DNA from: CAYIHX01 sp964363305
GTDB lineage: Bacteria; Bdellovibrionota; UBA1018
Direction of reading: 5' to 3'
Length of the DNA: 58,884 nt
Assembly: GCA_964363305.1 (NCBI GenBank)
Contig: CAYIHX010000022.1
Span: 1 to 58,884 of the forward strand
Part shown: positions 8,393 through 17,226 of the stretch, one piece after another
Layout of the letters: every line of letters starts with the position of its first letter
Position numbering within the stretch: position 1 is the first letter of the stretch
The notes under the pieces: generated by a model
Told to the model about the DNA's origin: nothing
The model's input: the letters and a program-made list of their open reading frames with translations, nothing else
Databases searched by the model: none
Position numbers and translations under genes: made by a program

Positions 8393-9208
8393 GTGCTGGG
8401 GCCTCATGCTAAAACCTCCGTTCACTCGACGATCATCCTAGCGTTTTGCGCCATCGTGCTGAGTGCGTGTGTTCATGCGCCGCCCCAGAAACAGCAGACG
8501 GCGCCACTGATTTTTAGCCCCGCATCCAGCTCCGGGCCCGCTCCCGCATCGATCAATCCCCACGCCGAACCGAGAACCAGTCCATCAGAGCCCCCTTCCC
8601 CTCCACCCCTTGCCGAGAGCTGGAAGGCGTTCGAGACGATCAACGGCGTCACGCTTTACCGCAAAGACATCCCAGGCGCGCCCCTTCCGGCCTATCGAGC
8701 CGTCGGCGAATTCCACGTTTCCATTGGCAAGCTCGCACGCCTCTGTTTCGACGTCAGCTACCACGCCCGTTGGATGGCGAAGATTCGAATCGCTCAAGTC
8801 ATCCGGGAAATTTCGCCCACCGAGAAAATCGAACATATCGTGCTCGGCACACCTTGGCCCATCTCCGATCGGGACGCCGTGGTGCGCCTGAAGATGACCA
8901 CCGACGAAGCCAAACATCAAGTCACCTTGGACTTCGAGTCTACAGAAGACAGCCTGGCCCCGGAACCCGGCACGCGGGTGAGAGCCTGGATGTACCCCTC
9001 CAAAGTTGTTTTCACGGAACTTCCCCACGGAAAGACCCGGGTAGAAGCCGAAGCAAACGTCGACCCACGCGGTTTTATCCCGAGATGGATGATCCTGATC
9101 TATCAAAAAAACATTCCACGCATCACGCTCAGGCGCATCTACGAAAATGCGCTTAAGGCCGACGTGCATCCCCTTCCGCTCTGGAAGGACGAAGCGCTGT
9201 CCGAATAA
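8393..9208 (+). CDS. START-domain lipoprotein
   Basis: The 271-residue product starts at GTG 8393 with a lipoprotein signal (lipobox LSAC, Cys near residue 26) and then a Pro/Ser-rich linker to about residue 75. The remainder fits a START-type lipid-binding domain: ESWKAFETINGVTLYRKDI, WMAKIRIAQVI, a DRDAVVRLKM strand, and the long C-terminal helix after RGFIPRWMI. START domains hold a hydrophobic ligand in a deep pocket. Here the protein would be membrane-tethered on the periplasmic side. The gene stands alone and is convergent with the histidine kinase gene. Ligand unknown. Confidence 0.8.
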   Translation: MLGPHAKTSVHSTIILAFCAIVLSACVHAPPQKQQTAPLIFSPASSSGPAPASINPHAEPRTSPSEPPSPPPLAESWKAFETINGVTLYRKDIPGAPLPAYRAVGEFHVSIGKLARLCFDVSYHARWMAKIRIAQVIREISPTEKIEHIVLGTPWPISDRDAVVRLKMTTDEAKHQVTLDFESTEDSLAPEPGTRVRAWMYPSKVVFTELPHGKTRVEAEANVDPRGFIPRWMILIYQKNIPRITLRRIYENALKADVHPLPLWKDEALSE

Positions 9209-9217
9209 CTCGCCGAT

Positions 9218-10639
9218 CTACGCGCTCTGAGAACTCACCCGATGCCCCAAACGGGCCGCATCGGCAATCGGTAAATCGAGTATGAAGCGAGTATTCGGGC
9301 TCTTCTTATCGAGAAAAAATATTCCACCGTGAGAGTCGGCGATCCCCTTGACGATGCTCAAACCGAGGCCCACTCCCTTGCCAATTGGCTTTGTCGTGAA
9401 AAACGGAGCCATCAATCGAGCTTGATGATCCAGTGGAATGCCAGATCCCGAATCCATGACCGCGATAAACACACGCCCCCCCTCCGTCCGTACCTCGATC
9501 GACACCCAGGGCTTTTCCGTTCCGATCACGGCGTCGTACGAATTGCTCAAGAGATTGAGTAGCACCTGGCCGATCTGAACCGGCCGACACAGAATAGACA
9601 CGGTATGGGGGCACTCAACCTTCAATTCAATTCCGGTGTTCCTAAACCGTTCCCGAGAAATATCTAAAACGTCGCCAATGATCGCATCAAGCCTCGTGGT
9701 GAAAAAAGAATCCCGATCTCCTACACGCGCGAAGGCTCGCAATCCCTTCACGATTTTTTCAACCCGAAAAATGGTGTCCCGAAGCTTTTTCGCCGTCCGA
9801 AGCACCTCCTCCTTTGAAATCTCGATCCCGGCCTCAATGCGTTTGGTCAATAACTCCACTCGTCCCAATAAAATGGTCAGCGGATTATTGATCTCATGCG
9901 CGATTCCTGCCGCCATCTCACCGAGCGCGACGAATTTCGCGCTCTCGAGCTGGCTTGCCCGAACCAACTCTAGGCCATCAGCTACCGTCTTCACATCGCT
10001 GATATCCCAGCTCACACCGGAGATCCGGGAGGAAGCCTCTCCTGCACCCAAAAATCCTTTTGCCCGGGTCGATAAATGCTTCACTGATCCATTTTCAAGA
10101 CGAACTCGATATTGAATGTCGAGATCACGCTTCTCCGCAAAACAGCGTCGATACTCGGCCTCGACGCGATCCGCATCCTCGGAATGAAGCAGAGAGCGCC
10201 AGCGGGAAAAAGGAATCGCCCCCGTGGAAACAGGCAGCCCGTGCAACGCGAACATGCGCGGGTCCCAACAAAACTGCTCCAACGAACCATCAAACTCCCA
10301 GCACGCCATCTGGGCCCCGTCCAGTGCAAGGCTCAGTCTCTTCCATTCGGTTACATCGCGAAACTCGCCATAGGCTCCGTCCTCACCTGCCCGCCCGGTC
10401 ACGCGGATCCACCGCTGATTTCCATTTTCGGAGCTCAGGGCAATTTCCAAATCGAAGGACGCGCCTTCGGCTCGGCACCGCAGGATCGCCTCTTCAAGCT
10501 GCACGTGCCTGTGAATCGGAAACGCACCCACGCTCCAGACAAGAGTCTTCGAGCCGGCAGGAAATCTCCAAAATCCGAGGTCCCCTAGGCCCTCAAGGTC
10601 TCGAAGCGTGAATTCAGAGGATGGAGGGGCGGGCTTCAC
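9218..10639 (-). CDS. PAS-domain sensor histidine kinase
   Basis: This 473-residue soluble kinase carries a short partial PAS region (residues ~18-98), a complete PAS/PAC region (~100-218), a HisKA dimerisation domain with the phospho-acceptor His248 in GIAHEINNPL, and an HATPase domain with N366 in the N box (LLNLLSNSYDA), the G1 box DSGSGI and the G2 box GKGVGLGLSIVKG. No membrane segment is predicted, so it senses a cytoplasmic cue. The GTG start overlaps the end of the upstream EEP gene by 26 bases. No response regulator is adjacent; the small receiver protein at 45269 is far away. It may be an orphan kinase. Confidence 0.92.
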   Translation of the reverse strand: MKPAPPSSEFTLRDLEGLGDLGFWRFPAGSKTLVWSVGAFPIHRHVQLEEAILRCRAEGASFDLEIALSSENGNQRWIRVTGRAGEDGAYGEFRDVTEWKRLSLALDGAQMACWEFDGSLEQFCWDPRMFALHGLPVSTGAIPFSRWRSLLHSEDADRVEAEYRRCFAEKRDLDIQYRVRLENGSVKHLSTRAKGFLGAGEASSRISGVSWDISDVKTVADGLELVRASQLESAKFVALGEMAAGIAHEINNPLTILLGRVELLTKRIEAGIEISKEEVLRTAKKLRDTIFRVEKIVKGLRAFARVGDRDSFFTTRLDAIIGDVLDISRERFRNTGIELKVECPHTVSILCRPVQIGQVLLNLLSNSYDAVIGTEKPWVSIEVRTEGGRVFIAVMDSGSGIPLDHQARLMAPFFTTKPIGKGVGLGLSIVKGIADSHGGIFFLDKKSPNTRFILDLPIADAARLGHRVSSQSA

Positions 10640-11717
10640 CCGTTAAGCATAACTCGACTGGGAAGTGATCGGAAAGCCCCTGCGCGGAATCTTGAAAAAC
10701 AGCTGCGTCACACCTCGAAAGTAATTTTGAATAAAAGATGTAGTCGAGGGCTCGATCGGGACGGCCGATCGCCGGATCATTCGAAAAGTAGGTAAAAAAA
10801 CGGCTCGCCGTACTCGACGAGAGCTCAGCCTGCGACGGAAAACTGACGAAAGAAGAAAGAAGCCTCTGAATCTCACTGGGCTGCCGATACAAGCCCTGAT
10901 GAGGGGGCACGAGCGTGGCCCGCGCCCCGGGCATCAAGAGGTTGAAATCACCCCCCATGCACCACGGGAGGGCCTCGCGATCTAACGTCTCGAGTCGACG
11001 CGCGACCACTTCTACCTGCTGCTCCATCGTATCGAACCCCTGGGCAAAAGCATCGAGGTGGGTATTCAACAACCGCAAGCCCTTCCACGGACCGCAAGAG
11101 ACTATGCTTTCAAGCATCGCTCTCTTCAGCTGAAAGCGGCGCTCCAACCATGAGTGCGGCATCTCCGGCAGCGCCCAGCGAATCGCCGTTGGCTCCAGGG
11201 GCAGCTTCGAGAGCGTGACGAGCTTCATCCCGACCGACCCCCAGATTTTTGGATGGGGCACGAAACCCGCCTTCCAATAAAAGGTCTGGGCCACCCAAGG
11301 GTAGCGCTTCCGGCCGATGAGATCCAAAAGGCGCGCGAGCTGATCCTCTCGGCCCGTCCGGACCGCGCCCTGATCCACCTCTTGCAGAAAAACCACATCG
11401 GCGTCACGCTCCCTGAGCAAACGCGCCGCCCCCTCGATCGTCTCCCGAATCTCCTCCGAAGAGGGCCGAGTGTCGGGCCCGGAGCCTCCGGGCACGTCGA
11501 AGAAAAAACACCGCTTCTTCCCCGCGAAGAACTGAACGTTCCAAGTCAGGATTTTCAGGAGTGGTGCGACCTCGGCAGACTCCCCCACTTTCAATACGGC
11601 CTCCGAAAAATCCGTAAGCGGCAGCTCCTCGCGCTTCTTCGGCCAGAACGTCCCGAAGGCCAAAAAAGAAGCGATAGCAACAAATGCGATCGTCAGCGAA
11701 GCCAGGAAAAATATCAT
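10614..11717 (-). CDS. Membrane-anchored endonuclease/exonuclease/phosphatase (EEP) family hydrolase
   Basis: The 367-residue protein has one N-terminal hydrophobic anchor (residues 1-22) and an EEP fold with all expected motifs: KILTWNVQ, VFLQEVDQ (metal-binding Glu), NTHLDAF, GGDFNL (Asp and Asn) and the C-terminal SDHFPV (catalytic Asp-His). Such enzymes cleave phosphodiesters in nucleic acids, lipids or nucleotides; the substrate cannot be read from sequence. Its start overlaps the stop of the GbsR-like gene, so it belongs to the run that begins with sdhC. Confidence 0.88.
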   Translation of the reverse strand: MIFFLASLTIAFVAIASFLAFGTFWPKKREELPLTDFSEAVLKVGESAEVAPLLKILTWNVQFFAGKKRCFFFDVPGGSGPDTRPSSEEIRETIEGAARLLRERDADVVFLQEVDQGAVRTGREDQLARLLDLIGRKRYPWVAQTFYWKAGFVPHPKIWGSVGMKLVTLSKLPLEPTAIRWALPEMPHSWLERRFQLKRAMLESIVSCGPWKGLRLLNTHLDAFAQGFDTMEQQVEVVARRLETLDREALPWCMGGDFNLLMPGARATLVPPHQGLYRQPSEIQRLLSSFVSFPSQAELSSSTASRFFTYFSNDPAIGRPDRALDYIFYSKLLSRCDAAVFQDSAQGLSDHFPVELCLTGEARPSIL

Positions 11718-12274
11718 CAGCGAACGCTCTTGCTCAACTTCGTCATCTGCACCGTGATGTCCGCATCCGCGTCGCTCGCCCCATCACCCAGAAAAATAAA
11801 GGCCTCGAGCGCGCCCTGGGCGGCTTGAACCATCTCGCCCAAGGTCTGCAACCGAGCGCCATCGATGCCGTCCTGAATATCGCCCGAGCGAAAATCCTGT
11901 TGGACGAGTTGAAACGCCGAGGCGGCATTCGCCAACATCTGGCGCTCACGCTTCCTCAGTACCCCAAAGACGACAGAGGTCACATCGGGATTGGCCGCGT
12001 ACAGGAGCGTGCCCTTCGGGCTTTTGCCCTTTTCTAAAATCACGTCATATTCAAGCAAATCAGAAATCGACATGCTGATCAGGGCCTTCGAAACCTTGAC
12101 CCGACAGATCAGAGCCGCGGCATCAAGCGGCTGCGGCGACAAGAAAAGGTATAGCCAGATCCGACCGTGAATCGCTTTAAAGCCCCAGTACTCCATGAAG
12201 GACCCCACCTGCTGGGCTAATGCCTCCATCTCTGGCCTAATCTGTTTTCCGCGATGAGTGTCCTTCAATACCAC
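11717..12274 (-). CDS. GbsR/MarR-family transcriptional regulator
   Basis: Starting at GTG 12274 (AAGGG eight bases upstream) gives 185 residues beginning just before MEALAQQVGSFMEYWGFKA. The stretch GRIWLYLFLSPQPLDAAALI and the following helices match the winged helix-turn-helix of GbsR-type MarR regulators, with a basic wing (EKGKSPKGTLLYA). GbsR members control osmoprotectant or other stress genes. The gene lies 11 bases after sdhB and overlaps the EEP gene, so it may be cotranscribed with sdh and could regulate this run. Longer in-frame starts exist upstream but would overlap sdhB. Confidence 0.8.
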   Translation of the reverse strand: MVLKDTHRGKQIRPEMEALAQQVGSFMEYWGFKAIHGRIWLYLFLSPQPLDAAALICRVKVSKALISMSISDLLEYDVILEKGKSPKGTLLYAANPDVTSVVFGVLRKRERQMLANAASAFQLVQQDFRSGDIQDGIDGARLQTLGEMVQAAQGALEAFIFLGDGASDADADITVQMTKLSKSVR

Positions 12275-12285
12275 CGAGACATCCC

Positions 12286-13053
12286 TTACTCCGACGACAG
12301 CGCCGCCTTGATATACTCTCTTTTCAACCGGGCAATCACATCGATCGAGATTTCCTTCGGACAGGCCGCGCGGCATTCCCCGATATTGGTGCAGTTGCCG
12401 AATCCCTCGCGGTCCATCTGATTCACCATCTTCCGCACGCGACGGCCGGCCTCGACCTTACCCTGCGGCAAGAGGGCGAGCTGCGAAATTTTCGCGCCGA
12501 TGAAGAGCGATGCCGAGGCGTTCGGGCAGGCCGCTACACAAGCCCCGCAACCGATGCAAGAGGCGTAGCTGAACGCCAGATCCGCTTCCGGCTTGGGAAT
12601 CAGCATCGCGTTGGCATCGGCGTGATTGCCGGTCTTGGCGGACGTATGCCCTCCGACCGCGATCATGCGATCCATCGCGCTTCGGTCGACCACGAGATCG
12701 CGTACGACCGGAAAGGCCTGCGCGCGCCACGGCTCGATCACCAGCGTCTCGCCCGGCCCAAACGTTCGCATGTGGAGCTGGCAACAGGTCACGCCCGGAA
12801 GGGGCCCGTGCGCCTGGCCGTTGATCATCACGCCGCAAGCGCCGCAAATGCCTTCACGGCAGTCGCTATCGAATTCGATCGGGTCTCGCCCGGCGCGGAT
12901 CAGATCCTCGTTGACGAAGTCAAGCATCTCCAAGAACGACATATCGGCCGAGATGTTTTTCGCCTCGATCGTCTCGAAACGACCGGGCTGATTCGGCCCC
13001 TTCTGACGCCAAACTTGAAGCTGTACGCTGAAAGTCTTTCCGTTCGCTGACAT
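12286..13053 (-). CDS. sdhB: Succinate dehydrogenase iron-sulfur subunit
   Basis: The 255-residue protein has the N-terminal plant-type ferredoxin domain with the 2Fe-2S ligands in DCREGICGACGV and a later Cys in GVTCC, then a C-terminal domain with CIGCGACVAACPN and a second cluster motif, FGNCTNIGECRAACPK, for the 4Fe-4S and 3Fe-4S centres. It passes electrons from SdhA to the membrane subunit. It follows sdhA by 12 bases. The sequence type is the one found with a single cytochrome b subunit (as in Bacteroidetes, Chlamydiae and some delta-type bacteria), so the complex may work as succinate dehydrogenase or fumarate reductase. Confidence 0.96.
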   Translation of the reverse strand: MSANGKTFSVQLQVWRQKGPNQPGRFETIEAKNISADMSFLEMLDFVNEDLIRAGRDPIEFDSDCREGICGACGVMINGQAHGPLPGVTCCQLHMRTFGPGETLVIEPWRAQAFPVVRDLVVDRSAMDRMIAVGGHTSAKTGNHADANAMLIPKPEADLAFSYASCIGCGACVAACPNASASLFIGAKISQLALLPQGKVEAGRRVRKMVNQMDREGFGNCTNIGECRAACPKEISIDVIARLKREYIKAALSSE

Positions 13054-13065
13054 GGTCGACCTCGA

Positions 13066-14988
13066 TTATTTGTACGAGCGCACGGCAAGGTGCACATTTT
13101 CGTATGTCAAAGGTTCTTTGTGAAGCACCGGCTCCTGATCCGCGCCCTTGTATTCCCACGCGCCGACGTAGCAATACTTCGAGTCGTCTCGCTGGGCCTC
13201 CCCGTCATCCGTCTGAGACTCCTCGCGAAAATGGCCTCCGCAGGATTCCGCCCGATGAAGCGCGTCCCGAGCCATCAGCTCTCCGAGCTCGAGAAAATCC
13301 GCCACTCGGCCGGCCATCTCCAGGTTCTTATTGTACTCGTCCGCGACTCCCGGAATTTTCACGTTTTCCCAGAACTCGGCCCGCAGGCCCTTGATCTTCT
13401 GAATCGCCGTCCTCAAGCCCGCATCGTTACGGGCCATCCCGACATGATCCCACATCGTCAGCCCCAGCTGACGATAGATCTCCAGCACGGTCTTCTTGCC
13501 CTTTGCGCCCACCTTCATCAAACGGTCCACCTGGGCTCGGACCTGAGCCTCGGTCTCATTGAAAGCCGGATGATCAACGCCCACTTTCGCCAGGCCTCCT
13601 TGAGCGAGGTAGTGACCGAGCGTGTAAGGAATCACGAAGTAGCCGTCGGCCAACCCTTGCATCAAAGCGCTGGCTCCGAGTCGATTCGCGCCATGATCGG
13701 AGAAGTTCGCCTCGCCGAGCACATGAAGGCCCGGAATCGTGCTCATCAGGTTGTAATCCACCCATAGCCCACCCATCGTGTAATGGACGGCCGGGTAGAT
13801 CCTCATCGGCACCGCGTAGGGGTTCTCGCCCGTAATCTGTTTGTACATGTCGAAGAGATTACCGTAGCGCTCGGCGATCGCCTTCTGGCCGTCCCGCTTG
13901 ATGGCATCCCGGAAATCCAGGTAAACGGCGAGCTTGCTTTCACCCACTCCGCGCCCATCATCACAGGCCTCTTTCGCGGCCCGGGAAGCGATATCACGGG
14001 GGGCGAGGTTGCCGTATGACGGGTACTTGCGCTCGAGATAGTAGTCGCGATCGGCATCCGGGATGGAAGAGGGATCTTTCGGACAATCCTCTTTCCTCTT
14101 GGGCACCCAGACGCGGCCGTCGTTTCGAAGACTCTCCGACATCAACGTCAGTTTCGACTGATGATCGCCGCTGACCGGAATACAGGTCGGATGAATCTGC
14201 GTGTAGCAAGGATTGGCAAACGCCGCGCCCCGCTTATGCGCCCGCCAAATCGCCGTGGCGTTCGAGTTCATCGCGTTCGTGGAAAGATAAAACGCGCGGC
14301 CATAGCCGCCTGTGGCCAGCAGCACGGCGTCTCCGGCGTAACGCTCCAGCTGGCCGGTGAGCAGGTTCCGCACAATGATGCCGCGGGCCTTGCCATCGAC
14401 CAACACCAGGTCGAGCATTTCGCGGCGAGCGAAGTACGTCACGCGCCCCTGGTCCACCATGCGCATCATCTGGCCGTAGGCCCCGAGCAGCAGCTGCTGC
14501 CCGGTCTGACCGGCGGCATAGAACGTGCGCGAAACTTGCGCGCCACCGAACGAGCGATTGGAGAGCTCACCCGAATACTCGCGCGCGAAGGGAACCCCCT
14601 GCGCGACGCATTGATCGATGATGCTCGCGCTGACTTCAGCCAAGCGATGGACGTTGGCCTCGCGGGCGCGAAAGTCGCCGCCTTTGATCGTATCGTAGAA
14701 AAGACGGTGCACGCTGTCGCCGTCGTTCGGGTAATTTTTGGCCGCATTGATCCCACCCTGAGCCGCGATGGAATGCGCGCGACGGGGAGAATCCTGGATG
14801 CAAAAAACTTTGACGTTGTAACCCAGCTCAGCCAACGAGGCCGCCGCGGAAGCGCCGGCCAGCCCGGAGCCCACCACGAGGATCTCGTACTTTCGCTTGT
14901 TGGCCGGATTGATGAGCTTGATGTCTTCCTTATGCTTCGTCCACTTCTCGGCCAGCGGACCCTCGGGAATCTTTGAATCCAAGTTCAT
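13066..14988 (-). CDS. sdhA: Succinate dehydrogenase flavoprotein subunit
   Basis: The start is ATG 14988, which overlaps the sdhC stop (ATGA) and gives 640 residues. The FAD dinucleotide-binding motif VVGSGLAGASAAASLAELG lies near residue 37, followed by RRAHSIAAQGGINAAKN, which carries the His that attaches FAD covalently. Active-site regions include the HPTCIP stretch and the VHYTMGGLWVDYN motif. It oxidises succinate to fumarate on the cytoplasmic face of the membrane. The gene is the middle member of sdhCAB. Confidence 0.97.
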   Translation of the reverse strand: MNLDSKIPEGPLAEKWTKHKEDIKLINPANKRKYEILVVGSGLAGASAAASLAELGYNVKVFCIQDSPRRAHSIAAQGGINAAKNYPNDGDSVHRLFYDTIKGGDFRAREANVHRLAEVSASIIDQCVAQGVPFAREYSGELSNRSFGGAQVSRTFYAAGQTGQQLLLGAYGQMMRMVDQGRVTYFARREMLDLVLVDGKARGIIVRNLLTGQLERYAGDAVLLATGGYGRAFYLSTNAMNSNATAIWRAHKRGAAFANPCYTQIHPTCIPVSGDHQSKLTLMSESLRNDGRVWVPKRKEDCPKDPSSIPDADRDYYLERKYPSYGNLAPRDIASRAAKEACDDGRGVGESKLAVYLDFRDAIKRDGQKAIAERYGNLFDMYKQITGENPYAVPMRIYPAVHYTMGGLWVDYNLMSTIPGLHVLGEANFSDHGANRLGASALMQGLADGYFVIPYTLGHYLAQGGLAKVGVDHPAFNETEAQVRAQVDRLMKVGAKGKKTVLEIYRQLGLTMWDHVGMARNDAGLRTAIQKIKGLRAEFWENVKIPGVADEYNKNLEMAGRVADFLELGELMARDALHRAESCGGHFREESQTDDGEAQRDDSKYCYVGAWEYKGADQEPVLHKEPLTYENVHLAVRSYK

Positions 14989-15695
14989 CCCCAACCTCCG
15001 AGTTGCCGAACATAGATCCAAAGCGGGATCATCAGAAAACCGAACGCCAGCACGGTGGCGAGAATCGTTCCGCCCCACTTGAGCGTGCCGTAAGAACGCG
15101 GCGTCACCAGCCCGAACGACTGAAAGAAACTCCAATAGCCATGCTTCAGGTGGCCCCAAAGCATCACCATCACGAAGACGTAAAGCGCGACGTAAACCGG
15201 ATTCTGAAAGGTCTCGACCACCCAGCGATGAAGATCCCGAACCTGCTCACCACCGACCGTTGTGACATAACCGGCATCGATGCCCGGCCCAAATTTGAAT
15301 TGATTCACATGCAGCGGAATAAAGAGAAGGAGCACCAACCCCGAAAGGGCCATCGCACGCGAGGAGCGCGTCGACGGTGTCTTCAGGCCCGCGGCTTTCG
15401 ACTTCCAAACTTTGTAGCCCTGACCGCGCGCCTTGCGATGCTGCACTTTGAGCAGAATCGAATTCACCGCGTGAATCACAAAGGCTGCGAGCAAAATCAG
15501 ATCCGCGACAAGAACCAGCGCCTTCTTACCGGCCATCATATGGGCATACTCATTGAAGGTCGACCCATCCCCAGGATAAAGGAGAAGGTTCCCGACGAGA
15601 TGCAAGATTACGAAGAGGGCCATGCCGATCCCCGTGACAGAGGTCAGCAGCTTCTTGCCAACCGAAGACCCAATCGCTTCGCTCAGTGTGATCAC
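14985..15695 (-). CDS. sdhC: Succinate dehydrogenase cytochrome b subunit
   Basis: I place the start at GTG 15695 because a clear ribosome site, GGGAGGA, stands six bases before it; 236 residues result. Five hydrophobic helices are visible, with histidines in helices 1, 2, 4 and 5 (for example VILHLVGNLL, VIHAVNSILL and MLWGHLKHG) that fit a di-haem type B cytochrome b subunit. It anchors SdhAB and exchanges electrons with quinone. A dispersed repeat (15720-15752) lies in its leader, 25-57 bases upstream of the start, and could influence expression. Confidence 0.9.
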   Translation of the reverse strand: MITLSEAIGSSVGKKLLTSVTGIGMALFVILHLVGNLLLYPGDGSTFNEYAHMMAGKKALVLVADLILLAAFVIHAVNSILLKVQHRKARGQGYKVWKSKAAGLKTPSTRSSRAMALSGLVLLLFIPLHVNQFKFGPGIDAGYVTTVGGEQVRDLHRWVVETFQNPVYVALYVFVMVMLWGHLKHGYWSFFQSFGLVTPRSYGTLKWGGTILATVLAFGFLMIPLWIYVRQLGGWG

Positions 15696-15719
15696 AATAA
15701 ATCCTCCCACAAAACCTAG

Positions 15720-15752
15720 AGGGATCCGATCCCTTTTTGATGCTACCTGCGT
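15720..15752 (+). repeat. Dispersed GGGATCCGA repeat, solo copy A (sdhC leader)
   Basis: The core reads GGGATCCGATCCCTTTTTGA and continues TGC, four bases, then TGCGT. Related copies are at 17246-17278 (minus) and 46714-46745 / 46888-46919. In this copy the first 15 bases, AGGGATCCGATCCCT, form a near-perfect palindrome (15720-15734). Confidence 0.65.
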
Positions 15753-15839
15753 TATTTTTTGAAAACAGGGAGATCTCGGGTCCGGAGGAAGACCTTTGCC
15801 TGGCGCAGCAATTCTTGCCAAGTTTCCAAGATTGAAAAA

Positions 15840-16166
15840 TCAGAGCCCCGTCGCCACGCTCGATGGGTCCGTCTGCGGTGTTTCAGCCGGCCTCGGCGCG
15901 AGGTCACGTTGGCGACTGCTCATCACCTCCGTTGCGCCGCCCAGCTCGGCCGCGTGCTCGAGCCTGATTCGGTGCCCCTCGACCGCGCTGATTTCTTGCA
16001 GGCCATCGACGTGCATCTTTTTCGCCCTGAACTCCGGAATCAGCCTCACTCGAGCCCGCGCGCCTTCAAAGGTCTCCGCCGCGACGAAAAAGTTGACGTG
16101 ACTTTCGTAAAGGCCCTCGCAGAGCGCCTGATCGTAAAACCCGCAATGAACGAGATAGAGCTTCAT
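15840..16166 (-). CDS. DUF1543 domain protein
   Basis: Starting at ATG 16166 gives 108 residues. The sequence begins MKLYLVHCGFYD and continues with VNFFVAAETFEGARARVR and MHVDGLQEISAVEGHRIRL, the pattern of DUF1543 proteins (a short alpha-beta domain, often present as one or two copies). The last ~25 residues are polar and probably disordered. The biochemical function of the family is unknown. It follows the broken HD-GYP gene by 64 bases on the same strand. Confidence 0.7.
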   Translation of the reverse strand: MKLYLVHCGFYDQALCEGLYESHVNFFVAAETFEGARARVRLIPEFRAKKMHVDGLQEISAVEGHRIRLEHAAELGGATEVMSSRQRDLAPRPAETPQTDPSSVATGL

Positions 16167-16230
16167 AGCTCGCGTGAATACCAGAAGCGTCCCGTCTCGT
16201 CGATGCCCCAAGTGCTCGAACTGAGCACGT

Positions 16231-17217
16231 TCACTCAAATCGAATCGCCTCGAGCACTTCCACGAAATGCCCGAGATGAAACGCGTCCATCTCGGAAAGA
16301 AAATCCTCCATCGAGGCATTGCCGCCCCGACGATGGCTGAACGAGACATACTCGTGCGCGACGATGAACACCGCGGATAGCGCCGTGATCTGCGGATACT
16401 TGAGCTTACGCGGGAACCCCGAGCCATCGGGCCGCTCGTGATGCTGAATACAAATCGTATCGACGTCCGGCGGAATCGCATCAAAGCTCCTGACCCGCTC
16501 AGCCGCACGCACCGTGTGATAAAGCATCACCTTCTGATCCTCGGGTGTGAATTCCGCCTTGCGCTTCTCGAACTCCGCCATCGTATCGAGCTGAGCGAGC
16601 TCCTGATTTTTCAAGGCGATGTCATGAATCAGCGCCGCATAGCAGAGTTTCACCGCGTTTTGGTCGCTCCGCCACTGCGTTTTTCCGAGGATCAAACTCG
16701 TCACCTAAGAAAGCGAGAGACTGTGCCAGGCGAGATACCCGCCTTCCCTGGAAAGTTCTTTCAAGAAAGTCGACACCCGCCAGTTATGCTGGATTGAATC
16801 GACCGTGGCACCGACCTGCTTCTTGGTAAGTCGCTGCATGTCAGCGGAGATGCCGATCTGATCCCCCACGTCCTTGAGCAAAGAATAAGTCACATGATGG
16901 AACTTACTGACTTGAGTCGGAGTCGGCGGCACACCTTGTCGCTTCAACTCATCCAACCCTTCTTCCGCCTTCTGAATAAGAATCCCGAGATCACCCTCCC
17001 GCAGGTACAGATGCTCGAGCCCCTTATCGTCCCGGTACTTACGCAGGTCCGCCTCGTCAAAAACATCGCCAGACTGCAATATCTTGATAAAGCGCTCCCG
17101 CGAAAGCCGCAGGTAGATGTCCGCCTTCAGCGGACTCATGGAGATCAGCGCTTGCGGCTGGAGGCCCAGAAATCCATGCTGGCGGGAATCATCCACGCTG
17201 GGGGTCTCGAGTGCCAT
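16231..17217 (-). pseudogene. HD-GYP-type phosphodiesterase gene split by in-frame TAG
   Basis: Two abutting minus-strand open frames, 16705-17217 and 16231-16704, are in the same frame and separated only by a TAG codon (16705-16707). The first encodes an N-terminal module of ~170 residues. The second contains the HD domain: ALIHDIALK, a further His in LYHTVRAAE, and IQHHERPDGSGFP, a GFP variant of the HHExxDGxGYP signature. The Asp expected near the end of the domain is replaced in VAHEYVSF. The sequence around the stop (AWHSLSLS, stop, VTSLILGK) reads as one continuous HD-domain helix, so the TAG most likely interrupts a former single gene. HD-GYP proteins hydrolyse cyclic di-GMP. The start is nine bases after the dipeptidase stop. 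Confidence 0.7.
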
Positions 17218-17226
17218 AGAGCTAGG

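Noticed and set aside
16705..16707. Selenocysteine or pyrrolysine at the TAG in the HD-GYP gene
   Set aside because: Selenocysteine uses TGA, and nothing suggests pyrrolysine machinery; a nonsense mutation is simpler.
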